DNA of 64,000 bases from JAAYED01 sp040772225 (GTDB lineage Bacteria > Chloroflexota > Anaerolineae > UBA1429), in contig JAXGYO010000002.1 in NCBI GenBank assembly GCA_040772225.1, forward strand, positions 1,860,001 through 1,924,000. Direction: 5' to 3'. Position 1 is the stretch's first letter. Each line of letters begins with the position of its first letter. A program made the translations under genes and the position numbers. The notes under the pieces were generated by a model. It was not told the DNA's origin and did no database searches. It was given only the letters and a program-made list of their open reading frames with translations. Below are positions 42,127 to 51,243 of the stretch, in pieces.

Positions 42127-43427
42127 TGGCTACACTGACTGTGCCGCTCAGCAGAATCGAGGGGCATGCCCGCGCGGTGATCAACTTTCGCGGGGGCAAG
42201 GTGCTCTCGGCGCACTTTCAGGCTACGGAGCTGCGCGGGTTCGAGTTGCTCATCCAGGGCGTGCCCGCGGAGCAGGTACCTGTGCTCGTGCCGAGGATTT
42301 GTGGCGTCTGCTCGACGGCCCACCATCTGGCCGCCGTCAAGGCGCTGGAGGATGCCTGCGGTATCGTCCCACCTCCCGCCGCCGTACAGATCCGTGAGTT
42401 GATGATGCTGGGTCAATTGATCCAGAACCAGGCTACTTCTCTCTTTCTCTTTACCATGCCAGACTTTTCGGGTGCGGAGGGCCGGCCGAGCATCTTTCAT
42501 CTCGGTGACGAGCACGCGGACATCGCGCCGCGGGCGCTGGCGATACGGCGCCTGGGCACCAGGCTGATCACTCTGGCGGGCGGGCAGTTCATCCACCCGG
42601 TGCGTGCCGTGGTGGGTGGGGTGGCCTCAGGCCTCGACCGCGCGGCCATGGATACTTTGCAGCGAGAGTTGATCGATGGGCTCGGTCCGGCGATGGAACT
42701 GGTGGATCTCTACTGGGCCCTGTTCGCGGGGCTGAGGGAGCGCATCGGCACCCTTGGCGATGACGAACCCACCTACTATCTTGCGTCAGTGCACCGCGGT
42801 CACAGTTACTATGGCTCCTCTATTCGGGTGCTTGCGCCCGATGGCACAGAAGCGGACAGTTTTTCGGCGCGGGACCTGTCTGAGCATCTGGAGCTTGAGC
42901 CCATCGAGGCCAGTTATTCGGACGGCATTCTGTTTCGAGGGCAGATTCTCCGTGCCAACTCGCTGGCCCGGCTGAACCTGCTGCCCGAGATGGGCACGCC
43001 CGTCGCCGATGGCCTCCTGGCCCGCTTTCGATCCGAGTGGGGCTACCCCGCGCATGCGATCCTGCTGTTCGATCTGGCGCGTTGTATCGAGCTCATCTAC
43101 TGCCTGGAGCGTGCCGTCGAGCTCCTGGAGACAGATCTATCACATGCTGAGTTGCGGGCGCCTTGCGGCGGCATGGAGGGCGAAGGCTATGGGCTCGTGG
43201 AGGCCCCGCGGGGACCACTCATCCACCATTATGTCATTTCCGGTGGCCTTGTGGAGCGGGCCCGCTTTGTGATTCCCACCCAGTACAACATTCTGGCGAT
43301 CGAACGTGCGTTAGAGGTGGCGGCGCGCCGGTATATTACGGATGCGGGGATCAACCTGGAGCTGGAGCGCGCCGTGGGGCGCGTCGTTCGTGCCTTTGAC
43401 CCCTGCATCGCCTGCGCCACGCACTGA
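42126..43427 (+). CDS. [NiFe] hydrogenase large subunit without C-terminal maturation peptide
   Basis: The catalytic subunit of 433 residues carries both cysteine pairs that hold the Ni-Fe site: RICGVCSTAHH near residue 60 and DPCIACATH at the very end. The stop TGA follows directly after the final histidine of DPCxxCxxH. In most hydrogenases an endopeptidase removes a C-terminal extension after this histidine; here no extension is encoded, as known for a few groups such as CooH/Ech-type and sensory hydrogenases. The hyp maturation genes are not in the window. It is probably translationally coupled to the small subunit. Confidence 0.92.
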   Translation: MATLTVPLSRIEGHARAVINFRGGKVLSAHFQATELRGFELLIQGVPAEQVPVLVPRICGVCSTAHHLAAVKALEDACGIVPPPAAVQIRELMMLGQLIQNQATSLFLFTMPDFSGAEGRPSIFHLGDEHADIAPRALAIRRLGTRLITLAGGQFIHPVRAVVGGVASGLDRAAMDTLQRELIDGLGPAMELVDLYWALFAGLRERIGTLGDDEPTYYLASVHRGHSYYGSSIRVLAPDGTEADSFSARDLSEHLELEPIEASYSDGILFRGQILRANSLARLNLLPEMGTPVADGLLARFRSEWGYPAHAILLFDLARCIELIYCLERAVELLETDLSHAELRAPCGGMEGEGYGLVEAPRGPLIHHYVISGGLVERARFVIPTQYNILAIERALEVAARRYITDAGINLELERAVGRVVRAFDPCIACATH

Positions 43428-43523
43428 AAGGTTAATGCAGCATGTACCTCGGTATCTCTACGCTCCTCCCGCTTAGCATGGCGCTCTCTCTTCGCCATCC
43501 TGCGCGCGCTAATAGGTGTACAC

Positions 43524-45248
43524 ATGCTTGCTAAGGCGCAGCGGGAATTCGATCGAGCGCTGCAAAAGGGGCGCTGGCGACGCCGTTTGAAGCGTCTTCT
43601 CGGGCGGGATCAGGGTCTCCTTCCGTTTGAGGAGGTCAAGCAGAGGATCGGGCTGCGCGAGCAGCGCTATCGCGGCCTTCAGCCGGTGCCTCTGGATCGG
43701 ATCGTCGGGAGCCTGGGGCGCAGCGGCGACTTTGACCGTGTTTTCACGCCGCTGCAACGTTATCTGCAGGGCAAGTGGGTGAGCGTCAGCTCAGCATCGT
43801 CAGCGGGCGTACACCTGCCTCCCATCTCTCTCTACAAGGTTGGCGACGCCTATTTTGTGGTGGATGGTCACCATCGCGTATCCGTTGCCCGTCAGGAAGG
43901 GCAAGCGTTTATTGATGCGGAGGTCGTTGAGGTCTCCAGCCGTGTGCCTGTCACGGCCGATCTGACTCTGGAGGATCTGGACACCCTGGCGGCCTACCGC
44001 CAGTTCCTCGATGAGACGCATCTGGATGTGCTGCGGCCGGAACAGGATGTGCGCCTGACAATGCCCGGCGATTATGCCAGGCTGCAGGAGCATATCAGGA
44101 CACATCGGTACTTTGTAGAGACCGAGACCAGCCGCGAGATGTCCGCCGATGAGGCGGTGACGCACTGGTACGACCATGTGTACATGCCGGTGGTGCATGA
44201 GATTCGTCGCGGCAATATGCTTGCCGATTTTCCGGGTCTCACCGAGGCAGACCTCTACTTTTCGGTGATCGAGCGCGGCTATCTGATGTCCCTCGAGCTG
44301 GGTCGCCCTCTGGCCCCCTGGGAGCTGGCCCGAGACTTCGGACAGCAATACGGTACGGGTATCAAGAATGTGCTCCGTCGGCTGGTGAGCCGGTTGCTGG
44401 GCTGGATCGTCCCGCGCGTGCTGCGTAGCGGGCCGCGGGCTGGCGCCTGGCGCAGTGAGCGCGTCGAGGCTGCCGGAGAGCAGAAGCTATTTCATGAGAT
44501 CCTGGTGACGCTGACTGGAGCGCCCAGCGGATGGCGCGCTGTGGAACAAGCAGCGGAGATTGCCAGGCGCGAGGGGGGTGCTCTTCGCGGTCTGCACGTG
44601 CTGGCCAACGGCAGCGAAAAAGCGCGCCAGTATGGCCAGCAGGTGCTGGACGATTTTTATGAGCGAGCCCGGGAGCTCGGCGTCATGGCCACAGGCCGTA
44701 TCGTCCAGGGAGACGTGGTGGAAAAGATCCTGAGCGACGCGCGGTGGGCCGATTTGGTGGTCATCAACCAGCGCCGTGAGCAAGGCCAGGTCGCCGAGAG
44801 ACCCCTTGGCACGATCTTTCAGGGTGTCGCCACCCGTGTGGCCCGGCCCATACTGGCGGTGCCCGGTTCGCCTTCCCTGGACCTCCAGCGGGTTGCGCTG
44901 GCCTACGACGCCAGCCCGAAATCTCGAGAGGCACTGTATGTCTTTCGCTACATACTCTCGCACTGGGGCCTGTCAGGCGTGATCCTGTCGTCCGGTGAGA
45001 CAGGCGCCTCAGAGAAGGATATGTCCGAAGCAGAGGCGTATGTGCGCGAGGCAGGTGTCACAGATGTGCAGCTCCGTCGTGAGAACGGCCCGGCGCATGA
45101 AGCGATCCTGCGAGCAATGGAGCGCGAGTCGGCGCAGTTGCTGTTGATGGGAGGCTATGGCTCGGCTCCGCTCATCAAGGTCTTTGCCGGGAGCACCGTT
45201 GACCGCGTATTGCGCCACGCCTCTTTTCCCGTTATAATATGTAAATAG
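43524..45248 (+). CDS. ParB-like/DUF4032-like domain fused to tandem universal stress protein domains
   Basis: The 574-residue protein has an N-terminal part with the ParB-like motif VVDGHHRVSVARQEG (about residues 110-125), then a helical region (VTHWYDHVYMPVVHEIRR). Two C-terminal UspA-type domains follow (about 320-445 and 450-574). The USP nucleotide-binding signature is partly kept (GTIFQGVATRVARPILAVPG and GGYGSAPLIKVFAGSTVDRVL). USP domains bind ATP or respond to stress; the combination suggests a regulator, but no function is established. It is 96 bases downstream of the hydrogenase genes, with GTG/ATG start uncertain; ATG 43524 is used. Confidence 0.75.
   Translation: MLAKAQREFDRALQKGRWRRRLKRLLGRDQGLLPFEEVKQRIGLREQRYRGLQPVPLDRIVGSLGRSGDFDRVFTPLQRYLQGKWVSVSSASSAGVHLPPISLYKVGDAYFVVDGHHRVSVARQEGQAFIDAEVVEVSSRVPVTADLTLEDLDTLAAYRQFLDETHLDVLRPEQDVRLTMPGDYARLQEHIRTHRYFVETETSREMSADEAVTHWYDHVYMPVVHEIRRGNMLADFPGLTEADLYFSVIERGYLMSLELGRPLAPWELARDFGQQYGTGIKNVLRRLVSRLLGWIVPRVLRSGPRAGAWRSERVEAAGEQKLFHEILVTLTGAPSGWRAVEQAAEIARREGGALRGLHVLANGSEKARQYGQQVLDDFYERARELGVMATGRIVQGDVVEKILSDARWADLVVINQRREQGQVAERPLGTIFQGVATRVARPILAVPGSPSLDLQRVALAYDASPKSREALYVFRYILSHWGLSGVILSSGETGASEKDMSEAEAYVREAGVTDVQLRRENGPAHEAILRAMERESAQLLLMGGYGSAPLIKVFAGSTVDRVLRHASFPVIICK
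45210..45238 (+). promoter_or_regulatory. Promoter inside the end of the stress-protein gene
   Basis: A perfect TATAAT (45233-45238) lies 17 bases after TTGCGC (45210-45215), upstream of the LytM-like gene. Confidence 0.4.
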
Positions 45249-45270
45249 GTGCGCTTTCGTGGAGGTCCCT

Positions 45271-46878
45271 GTGGGACGCCCATCGCTTGTTCTGGTGCTC
45301 TTGGCGACCCTGCTTCTGCCCCTGGCGGTGTATGCCGAAGGGGCAGACTATGGCGTGCCGGCGGATTTTGTGCTGCCCTGGGCCTGCGGGGAGAGTTACC
45401 GCGTCACGTGGGAGCCCGAGGGTCACTGGGAACAGGGTAAGGCTACCGGCATCGCCTGGGATCTGGGCATGCCGGAGGGCATCGCTCTTTATGCCCCGTT
45501 TTCTGGAAGGGCGTACTTTCGCACTGATCTTCGCCCGCTAGAGACAACCTACGGTCATTATGTTGATATCATCGATGAGACGGGCAACTGGCTGGTGAGG
45601 CTGGCGCATCTGCGGGATCCGCAGTCCGGCGAGCGTTTTGTGCGCACCGGCGAGCCGATCGGTCACTCCGGCGTCTCTGGCGTCACCGAAGCCCATCTCC
45701 ATCTCGAACTCCTGGTCCGTCAAGGATCCGAATGGGTGAGACCTGACCTGGACAGGCTGCGCGAGGTCTATGGTCTGTCGCGCTACGAGCTCGTCGAAGG
45801 GGCATACATCGGGCGCGACGGCTGTCTGATTCCCGTAGAGATCGCCGGGCAGGTGACGCCTTCTATTCAACCCGCCAAACTCGGCGAGACGGTCGAGCTT
45901 GTTGTTCCCCTCATCAATCAGAGCGCGGCTCCCTTCCGGCTGGATGTGTTGCAGGTCTCGCTTTACTCGCTCGACGGGGACAGCCATGTGGCAGAAGCCG
46001 AGGGGAACTGGATACTCGGTACCGGCGAGCGCCTGGATGTGCGTGTTCCTGCGCTGCCGGATTCCTCCGGTACCTGGTTTGTGGGACGCGTGTCGTGGCA
46101 CTCGGATCAGGGTGCCGCCGGTGTGCCTGCGCGCGGGCAGTTGGATGTCGGGGGCGCACCCTTGACGCTCGTCAGTCTGACCGGGCCAGCGACAAGCCTT
46201 CAAGTGGGTGAGCGGATGACGCTGTCGCTCGGCGTCCGGAATACCTCACAGGACAGCCTCTCCCTGGATGGCCTGGTGCTCGAAGGCCTGCGGCCCGATG
46301 GGGCCCGGTGGGAGGCAGTCTCCGATCGGCGGGTCACGCTGCCCCCGGGGGCTGAGGCACAGGTGCAGGTCACTGCCGCCTCTCCGCTTCAACAGGTGGG
46401 TGACTGGCAAATCCAGACCCTGTTCTATCTACAGGCAGGACATCGCCTGGTATTTGCTCGCCTCACGGGGGATGTGACGGTGGAGGGACCTCAGCTGCAG
46501 ATCTCGACGTTTTCCCTGTACAGCTCTGGTGAGATGGCCTATGTGCTGATGCAGGTCAAGAACGTGGGCACGCAACTGGCCGCGGTCGACGCGCTGGAGG
46601 TATGGGGCTGGAAACCGGATGGTGAGAGCTTTGAGGCGCGCCTCGCGGGCCTGGCTCCGGTTCCCGCCGGACAGAGCGCGCTGGTGCAGGTGCAGGTGCC
46701 CCTCGAGATAACGGAGGGACTGTGGCGTTTTGTCGAGGGTGGCTACTGGCTGGGCGGCAGCTATTATGCCATGAGCCTGCCGGGACAGCCGGTGCTGGCG
46801 GTACGGACAGCCGTTACCCCTGTTGCGGATATGTATCTGCCATTCAGACTGGCCGCTAACGGCGATACGGTGCGCTGA
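45271..46878 (+). CDS. Exported degenerate M23/LytM-domain protein with beta-sandwich repeats
   Basis: The start is GTG 45271 (GGAGGT close upstream); GTG 45259 is the alternative. A signal peptide covers residues 1-25. A LytM-like domain (about 50-150) keeps the HLHLE motif but lacks the usual first histidine: the expected H-x-G-x-D region reads ATGIAWDLG. The zinc site is therefore probably incomplete and the domain likely non-catalytic. Three or four Ig-like/CARDB-type segments of about 90 residues follow (LTLVSLTGPATSLQVGERM, LQISTFSLYSSGEMA). It may bind cell-wall glycans or act as a scaffold. Confidence 0.78.
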   Translation: MGRPSLVLVLLATLLLPLAVYAEGADYGVPADFVLPWACGESYRVTWEPEGHWEQGKATGIAWDLGMPEGIALYAPFSGRAYFRTDLRPLETTYGHYVDIIDETGNWLVRLAHLRDPQSGERFVRTGEPIGHSGVSGVTEAHLHLELLVRQGSEWVRPDLDRLREVYGLSRYELVEGAYIGRDGCLIPVEIAGQVTPSIQPAKLGETVELVVPLINQSAAPFRLDVLQVSLYSLDGDSHVAEAEGNWILGTGERLDVRVPALPDSSGTWFVGRVSWHSDQGAAGVPARGQLDVGGAPLTLVSLTGPATSLQVGERMTLSLGVRNTSQDSLSLDGLVLEGLRPDGARWEAVSDRRVTLPPGAEAQVQVTAASPLQQVGDWQIQTLFYLQAGHRLVFARLTGDVTVEGPQLQISTFSLYSSGEMAYVLMQVKNVGTQLAAVDALEVWGWKPDGESFEARLAGLAPVPAGQSALVQVQVPLEITEGLWRFVEGGYWLGGSYYAMSLPGQPVLAVRTAVTPVADMYLPFRLAANGDTVR

Positions 46879-46889
46879 GGCCCCCCATG

Positions 46890-47501
46890 TCAGGCCGGGT
46901 CGGGCGCTCCGGCATGCTCTTCGACCAGCGCCAGCAACCAGGCCAGATCGCTGATGCTACCGGGTTCCAGGCGGAATACCTGCCTCTCGCCATTCTGACC
47001 CCTAGCGATCAGGTCGTAGGCGTAGGGGGGGATGCGGGCAAAGAGCCGGCCTTTGGTCAGCCAGCGGCTGAGCCGGGCGACGCGCCCGAGCCGGGTATCG
47101 CGAAAAGGTAGCACCTGCTTTCGAAACTCGATGACATCCGCCCATAGTATCTTCTCATAGCCCCAATGTGACAGCCGCTCGATGTGGGCGTCCGTTACCC
47201 GCACCTGTTCGCCCCGCAGCATCCTCCAAAAGTGTACCCCAAACGCTATGGGCAACACGAATATCAGCCCATAGAGCCAGAACCACCTGGAATTCAACAG
47301 CAGGCCCAGCCGAAAGGGCTGTCCTGAGCGGAGGCTTGCCACCACCGTGGTTGCGACAAAGAGGATCAATGAGAGCAGCAAGAAAAGCCGCAGGTAGTGA
47401 CCTCCCTGTCCTTCAAAGGTCTCCTGCTCTGGAATGGGATCACCACAATGGGGGCAGGTTGTGCCACCTGTGGCGGATATCTTGCATCTGGGGCAAAGCA
47501 T
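46890..47501 (-). CDS. Zinc-ribbon membrane protein
   Basis: This 203-residue protein starts with a zinc ribbon (CPRC...CPHC) and has two predicted transmembrane helices (about 37-58 and 72-92). A C-terminal soluble part resembles PH-like bacterial domains (RVTDAHIERLSHWGYEKILWADVIEF). Function unknown. It lies 16 bases downstream of the DUF4062-like gene and probably shares its transcript. Confidence 0.65.
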   Translation of the reverse strand: MLCPRCKISATGGTTCPHCGDPIPEQETFEGQGGHYLRLFLLLSLILFVATTVVASLRSGQPFRLGLLLNSRWFWLYGLIFVLPIAFGVHFWRMLRGEQVRVTDAHIERLSHWGYEKILWADVIEFRKQVLPFRDTRLGRVARLSRWLTKGRLFARIPPYAYDLIARGQNGERQVFRLEPGSISDLAWLLALVEEHAGAPDPA

Positions 47502-47517
47502 CTGCGGGTACCTGGCC

Positions 47518-48084
47518 CTACAAAGGGGTGTTGGGCAGAATCACGCCACCGCGACCGGCACCTCGGCGGCTTTCCGTCCCGCCCTGTTCGTCCTCGTCCA
47601 CTTCCCGCAACTCGGCTGCGAGCCTTTCGATCTCCTGCAGTGAGAGGCCATAGCCAGGAGTGCCCTCGATCAGCCGTCTGACGAGTTGCTTTCTCAGCTC
47701 GCTGGCAAAGGCTTGAGGGGTCTCATAAGACTGCCAGTCCGTGCGTATCTGGCGCATAAAGGCGCTCAGAGCCGGGCTGGGCGTGGCCGCCCTGTTGCGA
47801 TAGCAGAACGCCGGTATGCCGTGCTCCTGCGCGGCAACGTACTCGACGCCGATTGGCGCTGTGATATCGCGGCCCACGAGCAGCACATAAAAGTCTGCGG
47901 TCTCCAGTGCAACCCAATCGGGATCCGTCTTGTCATGCGCAGGGGGCGTGCGCTTGATCTGCCAGCGCACGGAGGGGGTCAGCTGCGCCAGCATCTGCCC
48001 GAGCAGTTCACACTCGGGATCCATCTCTGGACTGGCACTCACATACAGGCTCAACTCGCGCACAGCGGATCTCCCCTGGTTCAT
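47518..48084 (-). CDS. DUF4062/TIR-like domain protein
   Basis: The protein has about 188 residues from ATG 48084, or 196 from GTG 48108. The core runs SLYVSASPEMDPECELLGQM, DPDWVALETADFYVLLVGRD and APIGVEYVAAQEHGIPAF, a Rossmann-like pattern resembling DUF4062 or TIR-like nucleotide-binding domains. A glutamate/arginine-rich tail follows. No Shine-Dalgarno precedes either start, and a consensus promoter sits so close that translation from 48108 would be leaderless. It could be a signalling or stress-related protein; no partner is known. Confidence 0.6.
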   Translation of the reverse strand: MNQGRSAVRELSLYVSASPEMDPECELLGQMLAQLTPSVRWQIKRTPPAHDKTDPDWVALETADFYVLLVGRDITAPIGVEYVAAQEHGIPAFCYRNRAATPSPALSAFMRQIRTDWQSYETPQAFASELRKQLVRRLIEGTPGYGLSLQEIERLAAELREVDEDEQGGTESRRGAGRGGVILPNTPL

Positions 48085-48117
48085 CGTAAAGTGATGGCGG
48101 ATCAGCACAACATGGGA

Positions 48118-48145
48118 ATTATATCCCCGGGGTGTTCTCTGTCAA
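48118..48145 (-). promoter_or_regulatory. Near-consensus sigma70 promoter upstream of the DUF4062-like gene
   Basis: On the minus strand perfect TTGACA (48140-48145) and perfect TATAAT (48118-48123) have a 16-base spacer. It is the best promoter match in the window, with transcription expected near 48111. Confidence 0.7.
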
Positions 48146-48225
48146 TGGTCCTGTTCCCCTGGAGCACTGCGGCCGCGGGCGTGGGCCCCGAGGCGAGCGA
48201 GTGCGGCCGTTGGGACCCGGCGTGG

Positions 48226-48993
<768 letters not shown>

Positions 48994-49007
48994 GATCTTG
49001 CTCCCGA

Positions 49008-50441
49008 TCAGCGCTCAAATCGCGTCTTGGATTCGAGAAACTCGACGATCCGAGACGAGACCAGTGTCAGGACCAGGTAACAGAGGGCCACCATGATCCA
49101 GGTATCGAAACTGAGAAAGGTGCGGGCCATATATTCGCGGCCACGTCGGGTCAGGTCAGAGACGGCCAGGACGGACACGAGAGAAGAGTCCTTGATGAGG
49201 GCCACGAACTCATTGCCGATGGGCGGCAGGATCACGCGCACCGCCTGAGGGAGCACCACGTAACGCATGGCTTGAAAACTGCTCATGCCCAGAGAGCGCG
49301 CGGCCTCCATCTGGCCGTGGTGAATCGAGGAGATACCCGCTCGGAAAATCTCAGCCCCATATGCTCCGTAGCAGATGGTCAGGCCCAGGACCGCTGCGGT
49401 ATATTCGTTTAGCCGCAGGTCGCTCAGCCAATTTCCGAGGCCCGCAAACTGCGGCGGAAGACGCAGCGCGACATCGCCGAGCGCACGGAACAGGCTGGGC
49501 AGGGCGAACCAGATAAACAGCAATTGGACCAGCAGCGGTATGCCGCGGACGATCTCGACGTACAACGAAGCGATGCCATAGATGATCCGGTTGTGGGAGA
49601 TTCGCCCCAGGCCACCGAGCAGGCTGACCAGCAGGATCAGGCCGTAAGACACGATGACGATGCGCAACGTGACCACAATGCCGTCACTGATAAAATTCCA
49701 GATCTCGAGGTAAGGGTAGGGCCGCACCCGGATCAGCAGCCAGATGATCAAGGCCACGACAAAGGCCAACGCCCACCAGTTGAGCAGCGCGCGCCGCGTC
49801 TCAAAACGCAGGCTCCAGATCCCCAGCGTCATGGCAGTCGCACCGGCCAGCGCTACCCAGAATCCGGGGGCAGGCGCCAGCGCTCCTGCGCTCAGCTCCA
49901 GCAGATAGGTGGAGAAATCGAACTGATGGCACCAGGCCAGCACCAGGCTGCCCACGGAGAGCACGCTCATTGTCAGGGCCACCGGAATCAGCCCGGACGC
50001 AATGCCCTCCTCTCGGGTCCAGCTTTTCACCACCAGAAGTAACGCCAGGACAGCACCGAGGATGGGCATCACCATGGTGACGGCAAAGCTCAGCATCGGG
50101 TAGATGTCCTGAGATGTGAACGTGCGCAGGAGCCAGCTCAGGCCAGAGCTCTGCGCGCCCGCCACTGGCGCGATCGACAGGTCAACCGCCTCGAGCTGAC
50201 CGTTCCTCAGGGTCTTGGCATGGGTGACGTGCTGCCCGTGCACCAGAAACGGGAATTCCAGGGTGATCGCCGGATCCTTTTGAAAGCGGGTCGTGGCGGC
50301 CGTGATGCGTGCATCAAAAAAGGGTAACGCGTACGCCAGCAGTAGAACCAGTGCGCCGGCCAGCGTGAGCAAAAAGCGCCAGTTGCGCCGCTCGGCGTGT
50401 GACAGGCGATGGTCCCGGAATTGAGAACGATCCAGCAGCAC
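49008..50441 (-). CDS. Polar amino-acid ABC transporter permease with N-terminal membrane extension
   Basis: The 477-residue membrane protein starts at GTG 50441, with GAGGGGG upstream. The C-terminal about 230 residues are the BPD_transp_1 domain of HisM/GlnP type (ISDGIVVTLRIVIVSYGL, YVEIVRGIPLLVQLL, EAARSLGMSSFQAMRYVVLP). The first about 220 residues are unusual for the family: four or five extra transmembrane segments and a loop (about 45-100) likely outside. It is encoded after livF in the same direction. The binding protein may be the N-terminal domain of the fused gene at 54522-57556. Confidence 0.92.
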   Translation of the reverse strand: MLLDRSQFRDHRLSHAERRNWRFLLTLAGALVLLLAYALPFFDARITAATTRFQKDPAITLEFPFLVHGQHVTHAKTLRNGQLEAVDLSIAPVAGAQSSGLSWLLRTFTSQDIYPMLSFAVTMVMPILGAVLALLLVVKSWTREEGIASGLIPVALTMSVLSVGSLVLAWCHQFDFSTYLLELSAGALAPAPGFWVALAGATAMTLGIWSLRFETRRALLNWWALAFVVALIIWLLIRVRPYPYLEIWNFISDGIVVTLRIVIVSYGLILLVSLLGGLGRISHNRIIYGIASLYVEIVRGIPLLVQLLFIWFALPSLFRALGDVALRLPPQFAGLGNWLSDLRLNEYTAAVLGLTICYGAYGAEIFRAGISSIHHGQMEAARSLGMSSFQAMRYVVLPQAVRVILPPIGNEFVALIKDSSLVSVLAVSDLTRRGREYMARTFLSFDTWIMVALCYLVLTLVSSRIVEFLESKTRFER

Positions 50442-50533
50442 GATACCCCCTCATTCTCGAGGAAATAGATACAGCGAGGCCAGCAGAGTCCGCAGGCATC
50501 TGCTCAAGCCTCGCTGCTTGATGGTAGCTTTGT

Positions 50534-51241
50534 CTAGCCCAGGTACGCTTCGCGTATCTGGGGGTTCCTTAGCACAGACCGTGCGTCGCCTTCGAGGACC
50601 ACGCGGCCGGTCTCGAGGACATAGGCGCGATCGGCGACGGACAGGGCCATGGCAGCATTCTGCTCGACCAGCAGGATGCTGGTGCCCTGCGCATTGATGG
50701 ATTTGATGATCTCAAAGATCTCCTCAACGAGGATCGGCGCCAGGCCCATCGAGGGCTCATCCAGCAGCAATAGCCTGGGTGAGGACATCAGCCCGCGGCC
50801 CATGGCCAGCATCTGTTGCTCGCCACCCGAAAGCGTCCCGCCCAGCTGATTCTGGCGCTCCTGCAAGCGCGGGAAGCTCTTGAACACGCGCTGCATGGAT
50901 GCTTCGATCTCCTGCTTGTCGCGGCGCGTATAGGCGCCCATCTCCAGGTTCTCCCTGACAGTGAGCGTGGAAAAGATCTGGCGTCCCTCGGGGACCTGAG
51001 AGATGCCCAGGCGCACGATGCGCTCAGGCGATGTGCGCACGATGCTCTGGTCCTGGTATAGAATGTCGCCGCGGAAGGGCCGCAGCAGGCCCGAAATCGT
51101 CCGCAACGTGGTGGACTTGCCAGCCCCGTTGGCACCGATCAACGTGACGATCTCGCCCGCATCGAGATGGAAGGAGATGCCCTGAATGGCCCGGATGGCG
51201 CCATAGGCCACGTGCAGGTTGTCGACCTGGAGTAGCTGCAT
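50534..51241 (-). CDS. livF: Branched-chain amino-acid ABC transporter ATPase LivF
   Basis: The 235-residue ATPase has Walker A GANGAGKST, signature LSGGEQQM and Walker B LLLLDEPS. The phrases ISQVPEGRQIFSTLTVRENLEMGAY and LLVEQNAAMALSVADRAYVLETG are characteristic of LivF. It starts 2 bases after livG ends, so the two are coupled. Confidence 0.95.
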   Translation of the reverse strand: MQLLQVDNLHVAYGAIRAIQGISFHLDAGEIVTLIGANGAGKSTTLRTISGLLRPFRGDILYQDQSIVRTSPERIVRLGISQVPEGRQIFSTLTVRENLEMGAYTRRDKQEIEASMQRVFKSFPRLQERQNQLGGTLSGGEQQMLAMGRGLMSSPRLLLLDEPSMGLAPILVEEIFEIIKSINAQGTSILLVEQNAAMALSVADRAYVLETGRVVLEGDARSVLRNPQIREAYLG

Positions 51242-51243
51242 GC

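Noticed and set aside
43425..43523. Possible readthrough of the hydrogenase TGA: 32 in-frame codons then lead into the next ORF
   Set aside because: The selenocysteine of [NiFeSe] enzymes sits inside the DPCxxC motif, not after the final histidine; no SECIS-like hairpin was evident, and the open stretch is probably chance in GC-rich DNA.
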